Below, piece after piece: positions 20,845 through 27,779 of a stretch of DNA of 64,000 nucleotides. Under the pieces are notes generated by a model. That model saw nothing but the letters and a program-made list of their open reading frames with translations, was not told the DNA's origin and ran no database searches. Source of the DNA: Paracrocinitomix mangrovi. Its GTDB lineage: Bacteria; Bacteroidota; Bacteroidia; Flavobacteriales_D; Crocinitomicaceae. A program made the translations under genes and the position numbers. The stretch covers positions 1,240,001 through 1,304,000 of the forward strand of contig NZ_CP091819.1 of NCBI RefSeq assembly GCF_019740355.2, given 5' to 3'. Every line of letters starts with the position of its first letter. The first letter of the stretch is position 1.

Positions 20845-21831
20845 ATGAAAAAATTCTTAGTATTACTTTGTTTTAGCGTTTCCGGTGCTATTGCCAATGC
20901 TCAGGACTTCCATTTATCACAGTGGGATGCTGCAGCTATTAATGCAAACCCGGGAATGACTGGAGTGTTCAAGGGAGATTACAGAATCCATGGACATTTT
21001 AGAACGCAATGGTCAGCAGTGGCAACAAGACCATTCACAACAGGATTGGTTTCTTTTGATGCCAATAAAGGAAAATATGGTTGGGGTGTTCAAGCAGCTA
21101 ATTTTAATGCAGGAGCCGGTTCATATAATGTGATTAGCGTATTACCGTCTTTTGCATGGAAGTTTGGATTAGATAAGAAAAGACAACATTTTATTACACT
21201 TGGTGCATCAGTGGGAATCTTTCAAAAATCAATTAAAATTTCTCAATTGACATTTGCTGATGAATATTCACCTTACAACGGTGGTCAATTTTCTAATTCA
21301 ACAAATGAGTCGTTTGGAGATGCAAACAAATTGAACTTAGATGCCAATGTTGGTTTTATGTATTACTATGCAAATCCAAGTGCAAGAGTTAATCCATTTG
21401 GTGGTTTTTCAGTATTTCATGTAAACAGACCATCTGAATCATTTATTCAGGATAACGCCAATAAATTACCATTTAGATATCAAGGTATTTTAGCTGCACG
21501 TGTAGTAATTACAGATAAAGTTTCAATAATCCCTAAAGTTCTTTGGCAATATCAAGAACAAGCAATGGAATTAAATTATTCTGGATTAGCACAGTTTTAT
21601 CTTGAAGCCTATGACTTATTTTTATTAGCAGGTGGAACTTACAGAAGTAAAGATGCCGCAATTGCAGAAGTAGGTCTAAAATATGGTAATTGGATCGGAA
21701 GATTTAGTTATGACATTAACACTTCTACCTTGAACAATGCTTCAAACGGAAGAGGTGGTAGTGAACTTTCAGTAACATACACATTCAGCAAACCTGATCC
21801 AAATCCGGTTCCAACTTGTCCTAAATTATGA
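20845..21831 (+). CDS. PorP/SprF family outer-membrane protein, partner of adhesin 3
   Basis: A 328-residue PorP/SprF barrel with a signal peptide (ending ANA-QDFHLS) and the signature ANPGMTGV. It is the close paralog of the 9537 protein along its whole length and shares the C-terminal Cys-Pro ending (VPTCPKL). Predicted to work with the type B tail of adhesin 3 and, at its periplasmic side, with the PorE-like protein whose gene overlaps its stop by four bases (ATGA). Confidence 0.9.
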   Translation: MKKFLVLLCFSVSGAIANAQDFHLSQWDAAAINANPGMTGVFKGDYRIHGHFRTQWSAVATRPFTTGLVSFDANKGKYGWGVQAANFNAGAGSYNVISVLPSFAWKFGLDKKRQHFITLGASVGIFQKSIKISQLTFADEYSPYNGGQFSNSTNESFGDANKLNLDANVGFMYYYANPSARVNPFGGFSVFHVNRPSESFIQDNANKLPFRYQGILAARVVITDKVSIIPKVLWQYQEQAMELNYSGLAQFYLEAYDLFLLAGGTYRSKDAAIAEVGLKYGNWIGRFSYDINTSTLNNASNGRGGSELSVTYTFSKPDPNPVPTCPKL

Positions 21832-23951
21832 TGAAAAGAATTTTTGCATATTGCTTTCTATATTTCGTTGTACAGGGCGTTGCTTTTGGACAAACGAACA
21901 AAGAACTTTTAAAATTAGGAGATGCTGCCATGGTTAATGGTCAGTATACTAATGCAGTTCATTATTACTCATATATACTTTTTAAAATTCAATCAGGTGA
22001 AGATGCCATGTACTATCCTTTTGGAGTAGAAACAGCATATAAAGAACCTGTAAAAGATGAAAACGGAGCCATTGCACCACCATCTGATCCTAATGAGAAA
22101 GAAATTAGAGTAATACACAAATTGGCTGATGCTTATAGATTAGCTGATGACTACGCTAATGCTGAAAAATGGTATGTATCTGCTTTGGAACATCCAAATG
22201 AGGAGTTTCCTTATGCCAAGTACTTTTATGGAATTTCATTGATGTACAATGAGAAATTTGAAGAAGCTAAAAAAGCATTTGAAGAATTTCAAACTGAAAA
22301 CGGTGATCCTGATAACAAATACTACAAATTAGCTACTGATAAAATGGCTAGCTGTCAATTTGCATTGAATCCTATCAATACAAAAGATAAAGTATCAGTA
22401 TCTAAGATGGATGATAATATTAATAAAGGTTCAACTAGTTTTGGTCTTCAATTTGTTTCAGATGATTTCTTGATTTTCTCATCAGCTAGAACAGATGAAA
22501 CACCTGATTCACTTTTAACTGAAGAAAGGCATCCGCTTGAAATGTATATGTTGGATATCTATACTGTAAAGAAAAATGAGGACGGAACTTATCAAAAAGC
22601 TGAAAAATTCCCTTATGAATTAAACTCTGCCGAATATCATGAAGGTAGTGTAGTTATTTCAAATGACGGGAATGTTTTATTCTTTACGAGAATGGATCCT
22701 AACAATATCAATGAAACTAAAATATATGTTTCTAGAAAGTATAACAATCAATGGATGCCACCTCGTCCTATGGATAACAACGTAAACATGAGTGGATTTA
22801 GATCAAAGAATCCACATTTATCAGGTGACGGTACTACCTTATTCTTTTCTTCAAATAGACCTGGAGGTGAAGGAGGAATGGATATTTGGCAAACTACTAT
22901 TGATGCTAATGGTAATACTACAGAGCCTCAAAACCTTGGTACATCAATTAATACCGGAGAAAATGAGATCACTCCTTTCTATCATGACAACACAAAAACA
23001 CTTTACTTCTCATCTGGAGGTAGAATTGGATTTGGAGGAATGGATATTTTCATGAGTACATGGAATGACGAAATTGAATGGTATAATCAAGCTGTAAATG
23101 CAGGAGCTCCGATCAATTCTTCAAGAGATGACAGCTATTTCGTAATTGATGAAAAATTACAAAACGGTTTTGTGACGTCTGATAGAGAAGCTTGTCAAGA
23201 ATGTGATTCTATTTACAACTTGCAAGTTCATTGTAACAGAATTTATGAAATCTCTAGACCTGAAATGAAGTTCTACATCTCAGGTTATGTTTATGACATG
23301 GCAACTAATGAGGTGATTCCGGGAGCAAAAGTTGAATTTAAGGATGTAAGCTATAAGTGGGATCACTTTGAGTTAATTGCTGATGAAAATGGTTATTACG
23401 AAAAAGAGTTGATTCCTAATCTTGAATTGTTCATGAGAGCTTCACAAAAAGATTATTTTGCCGATAAAGCCATTGTTATTACTAAAGGAAAAACAGAATC
23501 AAAGAACTTTACACAAGATTTTTACTTAGAAAAGATTCCTAAGGGAGAGATTACAATTGAAGGTATTGAGTACGACTTTGACTCTGCTAATTTAAGACCT
23601 GAATCAAAAAAGATTTTGGATAACCTTATTGAATTCCTTGAATTGAATAGCAACCTTAAAATTGAGATTAGATCACATACAGATGAAAGAGGTAATGATA
23701 ATTACAACTTAAATTTATCTGAAAGAAGAGCACAGTCTGTTGTTGACTACTTGGTAGATAATGGAATTCCAAGAGAAAGATTGGTACCAAAAGGATACGG
23801 TGAAACAATGCCTGCTGAAATTCCATCAGAAAGTGGAGAAATAGTAACATTGACACCAGATTATATCCGTGCTATTCCTAACGAAGAAAAAAGAGAAGAA
23901 TATCACCAAAGAAACAGAAGAACTGCATTCTTTGTATTGGAGCAGAACTAA
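21828..23951 (+). CDS. PorE-like protein: TPR, propeller, regulatory-like and OmpA domains
   Basis: A 707-residue paralog of the 10541 protein, with a signal peptide (ending AFG-Q). TPR-like helices and a PD40-type propeller (LIFSSARTDE, LFFSSNRPGGEGGMDIW, LYFSSGGRIGFGGMDIF) precede a Cys link (CQEC) and a regulatory-like domain (SGYVYDMATNEVIPGA). It closes with an OmpA peptidoglycan-binding domain (EYDFDSANLRPESKK, SHTDERGNDNYN, LSERRAQSV). The C-terminal halves of the two paralogs are mostly identical, while their TPR and propeller parts have diverged. It is likely the periplasmic anchor of module 3 and is followed by a terminator hairpin that ends the unit. Confidence 0.88.
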   Translation: MMKRIFAYCFLYFVVQGVAFGQTNKELLKLGDAAMVNGQYTNAVHYYSYILFKIQSGEDAMYYPFGVETAYKEPVKDENGAIAPPSDPNEKEIRVIHKLADAYRLADDYANAEKWYVSALEHPNEEFPYAKYFYGISLMYNEKFEEAKKAFEEFQTENGDPDNKYYKLATDKMASCQFALNPINTKDKVSVSKMDDNINKGSTSFGLQFVSDDFLIFSSARTDETPDSLLTEERHPLEMYMLDIYTVKKNEDGTYQKAEKFPYELNSAEYHEGSVVISNDGNVLFFTRMDPNNINETKIYVSRKYNNQWMPPRPMDNNVNMSGFRSKNPHLSGDGTTLFFSSNRPGGEGGMDIWQTTIDANGNTTEPQNLGTSINTGENEITPFYHDNTKTLYFSSGGRIGFGGMDIFMSTWNDEIEWYNQAVNAGAPINSSRDDSYFVIDEKLQNGFVTSDREACQECDSIYNLQVHCNRIYEISRPEMKFYISGYVYDMATNEVIPGAKVEFKDVSYKWDHFELIADENGYYEKELIPNLELFMRASQKDYFADKAIVITKGKTESKNFTQDFYLEKIPKGEITIEGIEYDFDSANLRPESKKILDNLIEFLELNSNLKIEIRSHTDERGNDNYNLNLSERRAQSVVDYLVDNGIPRERLVPKGYGETMPAEIPSESGEIVTLTPDYIRAIPNEEKREEYHQRNRRTAFFVLEQN

Positions 23952-23978
23952 ATTTCTATTAAAAAATATTAATGAATT

Positions 23979-24010
23979 GCAGTCGATCAATATGATCGAC
24001 TGCTTTCGTT
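23979..24010 (+). terminator. Rho-independent terminator closing adhesin module 3
   Basis: A perfect 11-base stem (GCAGTCGATCA, 23979-23989, with TGATCGACTGC, 23993-24003) around a 3-base loop, followed by a T-rich tail. It lies 27 bases after the PorE-like stop. Confidence 0.8.
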
Positions 24011-24021
24011 TTATAGTTTAG

Positions 24022-24029
24022 TATCTTTG
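24022..24029 (+). promoter_or_regulatory. -7 promoter element of the FKBP lipoprotein gene
   Basis: TATCTTTG matches TAnnTTTG exactly. The ATG follows only seven bases after it, so the transcript should be nearly leaderless. No clear -33 TTG is present. Confidence 0.6.
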
Positions 24030-24036
24030 CATTTGT

Positions 24037-24987
24037 ATGAACAGATTTTTGACATTTCTAACAACTACTTTAGTTGCCTCTTCTATCCTTTCATGTGGAG
24101 GAGATACAGACCAAAAAGATCCCAATGAAAACCAACAACATTCGGAGAATATTCTTTTTGAATTCGATACTTACAACCAAAAGATAAGCTACTGTATCGG
24201 CTTAGATCATGCTCGTGGAAGCTTTAACGCTTACACAGACAAAAGAGTACAAGATTTGTTTGACTTAGGCCAAATAAGAAATGGAATGATTGACTATTTA
24301 GCCGGAAATGAATTGCAAATTGATTTCATGATAAAAGACAGCCTTCTTGACCTTTATCTTATGGAAAATGGTGACGTAAATACAGAAGCTGTATCCATGA
24401 GGGATGCCAGTTATTGCATAGGGATGGATGAAGCATTTATGCTTGTAAGTTCATTGGTTGGACGTAAAATAGACCAGGATGTTGACGTAGAATACTTGAT
24501 TAAAGGAGTTGATGAAGGATTTTCAGGAACCAACACTCCTTCAATCCCATACATGGATGCCAAGAAAGAAATTGAGAAATACTACGGTGACATTAATATA
24601 AAGAATGGCGAATCCTTTATGGCAGAAAACAGAACTATTCAAGGCATTTACGAAACTGAAAGTGGACTACAATACGAAATTATTCAAGAAGGTAAAGGAA
24701 TCTCCCCTAACCTTACAGATTCAGTAATGGTTCATTATACAGGAAGATTTATTGATGGAAGAGTATTTGAATCTACTATCCCTTCTAATATTCCTTATCA
24801 AGGATCAATGATGAATGTAATTGACGGTTGGCAAGAAGGGTTAATGATGATGAAAGAAGGTGGCCAAAGAAGACTTTATATTCCTCCAAGCCTGGCTTAT
24901 GGCGAAAAAGGAAAAGGAAGTATTGAACCAAATGCTACGTTAATTTTTGATATTGAATTATTATCAGTTAAGCCTTTTCAGCAATAG
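24037..24987 (+). CDS. FKBP-type peptidyl-prolyl isomerase lipoprotein
   Basis: A 316-residue lipoprotein (lipobox SILS-C, then an acidic and Gln-rich linker), probably on the periplasmic face of a membrane, that speeds proline isomerisation during folding of envelope proteins. Two copies of a helical N-terminal motif occur: ISYCIGLDHA near residue 48 and ASYCIGMDEA near residue 125, so the dimerisation-type N-domain looks duplicated. The FKBP domain fills the last ~110 residues (SGLQYEIIQEGKG, VMVHYTGRFIDGRVFEST, VIDGWQEGLMMMKEGG, YIPPSLAYGEKG, LIFDIELLSV), with the usual active-site aromatics kept. Own promoter; its 3' end overlaps the convergent membrane gene by 20 bases. Confidence 0.9.
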   Translation: MNRFLTFLTTTLVASSILSCGGDTDQKDPNENQQHSENILFEFDTYNQKISYCIGLDHARGSFNAYTDKRVQDLFDLGQIRNGMIDYLAGNELQIDFMIKDSLLDLYLMENGDVNTEAVSMRDASYCIGMDEAFMLVSSLVGRKIDQDVDVEYLIKGVDEGFSGTNTPSIPYMDAKKEIEKYYGDINIKNGESFMAENRTIQGIYETESGLQYEIIQEGKGISPNLTDSVMVHYTGRFIDGRVFESTIPSNIPYQGSMMNVIDGWQEGLMMMKEGGQRRLYIPPSLAYGEKGKGSIEPNATLIFDIELLSVKPFQQ

Positions 24988-25876
24988 CACGCTTTCTTAA
25001 TCTCAATTTTGACTTTAGCCAATTGACCTGTTTGTCATCCAGAAAAAGGATGTACATAACAATCATTACTATTCCAAAATTGAATATCCCCATACCAATT
25101 GCTATGATTAAGTGAAATATCACTCCGAATATTAGGAATGGTATCTTGATTTTTTTGATCCACACCAATACCGCAAAAGAAGCCTGATAAAACAGGGAAG
25201 CATAAGTTCCAATCACCGCCAGTATCTCAACATTGGCAAAAGATTGTGTCATCCAAGAGCCATAAGCATCTATTCTTGAAACATACATTAATGCCTTACC
25301 TGAAGCCCATTCAGGATCAAGGATTTTATACCATGCACTAAAAATGTATAAAACACAAACCTGAATCAAGAGCATCCAGTAAAAAGTATTATTTAAAATA
25401 TTCTGTAAATCTCCTATCCAATTGTCCTCCCTTTTTGGATGTATAAACATCATATAAAACAACATCACATTAACCAAAGCTTCTCCTCCTGTAAAGGCGA
25501 TATAACCCTTAATAAATAAATTTACCGTAAAGAAGAATACCATTACTGATGATATTCTTGGTAATATTTTTAGAATTCCTGTAAACAGAAAAAGCATCTG
25601 ACCAATTACAAACACCCACATAATCCAAGGTCTTGAACCATTTGCCGGATGACTCAGCAATTGCACCAATCCTGAACTTCCATGATCAAAAAATGAAATA
25701 TTCGTATTCCATCCTAAGGTACCTACCATTCCATAATAACCGTAAACCTCATAAGCAATAGGTAACAAAGTAATTGCATTGAACAACAGCACCACATATA
25801 GAACTTTTCTAAAAAATTCTATTTTCTCCATGAAAGGAAAATCCCTTGTAAATATGTGAGGTATTGCTTTAATCAT
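24968..25876 (-). CDS. HTTM-like polytopic membrane protein (SdpB-like)
   Basis: A 302-residue protein with about seven hydrophobic segments, resembling the HTTM group related to vitamin K-dependent gamma-carboxylase and to Bacillus SdpB. Supporting stretches are GTLGWNTNISFFDH, LVNVMLFYMMFIHPKR, FSAWYKILDPEWASGKALMYV and a C-terminal basic tail. The ATG at 25876 is chosen over a TTG nine bases earlier. It overlaps the upstream DUF5819-like gene by 8 bases, so the two are translationally coupled and probably act together. The reaction is unknown and the HTTM assignment is by eye. No secreted peptide-toxin gene of the Sdp kind is visible next to it. Confidence 0.65.
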   Translation of the reverse strand: MIKAIPHIFTRDFPFMEKIEFFRKVLYVVLLFNAITLLPIAYEVYGYYGMVGTLGWNTNISFFDHGSSGLVQLLSHPANGSRPWIMWVFVIGQMLFLFTGILKILPRISSVMVFFFTVNLFIKGYIAFTGGEALVNVMLFYMMFIHPKREDNWIGDLQNILNNTFYWMLLIQVCVLYIFSAWYKILDPEWASGKALMYVSRIDAYGSWMTQSFANVEILAVIGTYASLFYQASFAVLVWIKKIKIPFLIFGVIFHLIIAIGMGIFNFGIVMIVMYILFLDDKQVNWLKSKLRLRKRAIAEKA

Positions 25877-26441
25877 TGAATTCAAATACCGGGTATTCTA
25901 TTATACCTGATTCACCACTCTTAACATCTTCTAACTCTATAATACTGTATACTCTACTCGATTTTTCACCTAATTTAATTTCAGCAATTCTTCTACTAAA
26001 CTTTTTCAACATCCAATAACCATTTCCCTTTTTTACAAACTCAACATAATCATCAGGAATCGGCTCGTTTAGTTTTAAACCTATATCGCGTTTATCGTAA
26101 TTGATCCAGTGAATAATATTAGCCTCCATTAACATAATGTCTCCATGGTGAGTAAAACGCAAATAATCATATCCACTTTCATAATTTTCTGTAGCATAAA
26201 ACCAACCTGTAGAGTCATTTTCAGTTACTATATTTAGTTTGACACGACCTTTTACAACAGGGCAAGGAGCAAACATAGACCAAGACTGCATGAAAAAAGG
26301 TGTCACATAAGGTTTGGTAAAATTTTTAACTTTTGCCGGGACAAATTGAGAGGGAGCCGCAAACAAAGCCACAAACACAAAGTGGAACACTATGTACAGA
26401 AAGGCTAACCAACCTATGATGACTTTAATTTTAGGACTCAC
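25869..26441 (-). CDS. DUF5819-like single-span membrane protein (SdpA-like)
   Basis: A 190-residue protein read from GTG (no in-frame ATG is available near the N-terminus). It has one N-terminal membrane segment (IIGWLAFLYIVFHFVFVALFAA). The following motif, YVTPFFMQSWSMFAPCPV, is typical of DUF5819 and recalls the QxWxFF motif of SdpA. The remainder is a soluble beta-rich domain (about 70-190), probably outside the cytoplasm. Coupled to the HTTM-like gene downstream. In Bacillus, SdpA and SdpB together mature a secreted peptide; whether this pair modifies anything is unknown. Confidence 0.6.
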   Translation of the reverse strand: MSPKIKVIIGWLAFLYIVFHFVFVALFAAPSQFVPAKVKNFTKPYVTPFFMQSWSMFAPCPVVKGRVKLNIVTENDSTGWFYATENYESGYDYLRFTHHGDIMLMEANIIHWINYDKRDIGLKLNEPIPDDYVEFVKKGNGYWMLKKFSRRIAEIKLGEKSSRVYSIIELEDVKSGESGIIEYPVFEFND

Positions 26442-26464
26442 AATTTATTATTCTGATAAACTTT

Positions 26465-26472
26465 TAAATTTG
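26465..26472 (+). promoter_or_regulatory. -7 promoter element for the fumarylacetoacetase unit
   Basis: TAAATTTG matches TAnnTTTG exactly and lies 28 bases before the ATG at 26501, in the 59-base gap between divergent genes. Confidence 0.6.
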
Positions 26473-26500
26473 TTACAAATTAAGAATTAAAACAATCTCA

Positions 26501-27775
26501 ATGTCTCGTAAAATTAGTAATTCAGACAAATCTTGGGTTCAAGTATCAAATGACTCAGACTTTCCAATTCAAAATTTACCTTTTGGAGTATTCAAAAAAG
26601 GTGTAAATGATTTACCACATGTAGGTGTTGCAATAGGCGACAAAGTGTTGGATTTACATGCGCTTTATTCATTTGGCTACTTAAATGATTTGCCTTTTGG
26701 TAAAAGCGATTTTCAAAATGCCTATTTAAATGACATGATGAGTCATGGTAAAAAGGCATGTAGTGAATTGAGATTAAGAATATATGACTTATTACATGAG
26801 GCTAATACTGAATTGAGTTCATCTTCAGAACATGCCAACCATGCTTTGTACAATCAATCAGATGTAATCATGATGTTGCCTATTAAAGTAGGTGACTACA
26901 CCGATTTTTATTCATCAAGAGATCACGCTACAAATGTTGGTACAATGTTCAGAGATCCTGATAATGCTTTATTACCAAACTGGTTGCACATTCCGGTTGG
27001 ATATCATGGTAGAGCGTCATCTATTGTTATCTCTGGTGAACCGGTAATAAGACCAAAAGGACAACAGAAACCCAATAAGGATGAACCACCGGTTTTTGGA
27101 CCTTGTAAATTATTAGACTTTGAATTAGAGATGGCTTTTGTCACTTTTGAAGGAAAACCATTAGGAGAATCAATCACCACAAAAGAAGCTGATGACTATA
27201 TTTTTGGTATGTGCTTGTTCAATGATTGGTCAGCAAGAGATATTCAAACATGGGAATATGTTCCACTTGGACCATTCTTAGCTAAGAATTTTGCATCTTC
27301 AATATCACCGTGGATTGTGACACTTGATGCTTTAGAACAATTCAGACTTGAAGGACCTAAGCAAGAACCAAAAGTATTTCCTTATTTAGAGTATGAAGGA
27401 AATAAACACATTGATATTAAGCTTGAAGTTTCACTTACCCCTGATGGAGGTTCAGAAAATACAATCTGTAAATCAAATTACAAACACATGTATTGGAACA
27501 TGAATCAACAACTTGCGCACCACACCATTAATGGATGCAACATTAAATGTGGTGATATGATGGCTTCCGGTACAATATCAGGTCCTACTCCAGAAAGTTA
27601 TGGTTCAATGCTTGAATTATCATGGAGAGGAACAAAACCGTTGCAGTTAAATGATGGAACTGAGCGTAAGTTTATTCAAGATGGAGACACTATAACTATG
27701 AAAGGTTATTGCCAAAATGATGAAATTAGAATTGGATTTGGAGAAGTAAGTTCAAAAATCCTTCCAGCAAATTAA
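26501..27775 (+). CDS. fahA: Fumarylacetoacetase
   Basis: A 424-residue cytoplasmic enzyme splitting fumarylacetoacetate into fumarate and acetoacetate, the last step of tyrosine breakdown via homogentisate. Full family length. The SH3-like N-domain (PFGVFKKG, VGVAIGDKVLDL) is followed by the catalytic signature DFYSSRDHATNVGTMFRD, PNWLHIPVGYHGRASS with the catalytic His, the metal-binding acidic run LDFELEMAFV, and FNDWSARDIQTWEYVPLGPF. No other tyrosine-catabolism gene is nearby. It is followed after four bases by the MORN protein and then by the Rel gene, so it likely heads a three-gene unit. Confidence 0.96.
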   Translation: MSRKISNSDKSWVQVSNDSDFPIQNLPFGVFKKGVNDLPHVGVAIGDKVLDLHALYSFGYLNDLPFGKSDFQNAYLNDMMSHGKKACSELRLRIYDLLHEANTELSSSSEHANHALYNQSDVIMMLPIKVGDYTDFYSSRDHATNVGTMFRDPDNALLPNWLHIPVGYHGRASSIVISGEPVIRPKGQQKPNKDEPPVFGPCKLLDFELEMAFVTFEGKPLGESITTKEADDYIFGMCLFNDWSARDIQTWEYVPLGPFLAKNFASSISPWIVTLDALEQFRLEGPKQEPKVFPYLEYEGNKHIDIKLEVSLTPDGGSENTICKSNYKHMYWNMNQQLAHHTINGCNIKCGDMMASGTISGPTPESYGSMLELSWRGTKPLQLNDGTERKFIQDGDTITMKGYCQNDEIRIGFGEVSSKILPAN

Positions 27776-27779
27776 GACA

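Noticed and set aside
24968-26441. A complete Sdp-type killing system
   Set aside because: No peptide-toxin or immunity gene is visible beside the HTTM/DUF5819-like pair, so only the resemblance of the pair is reported.
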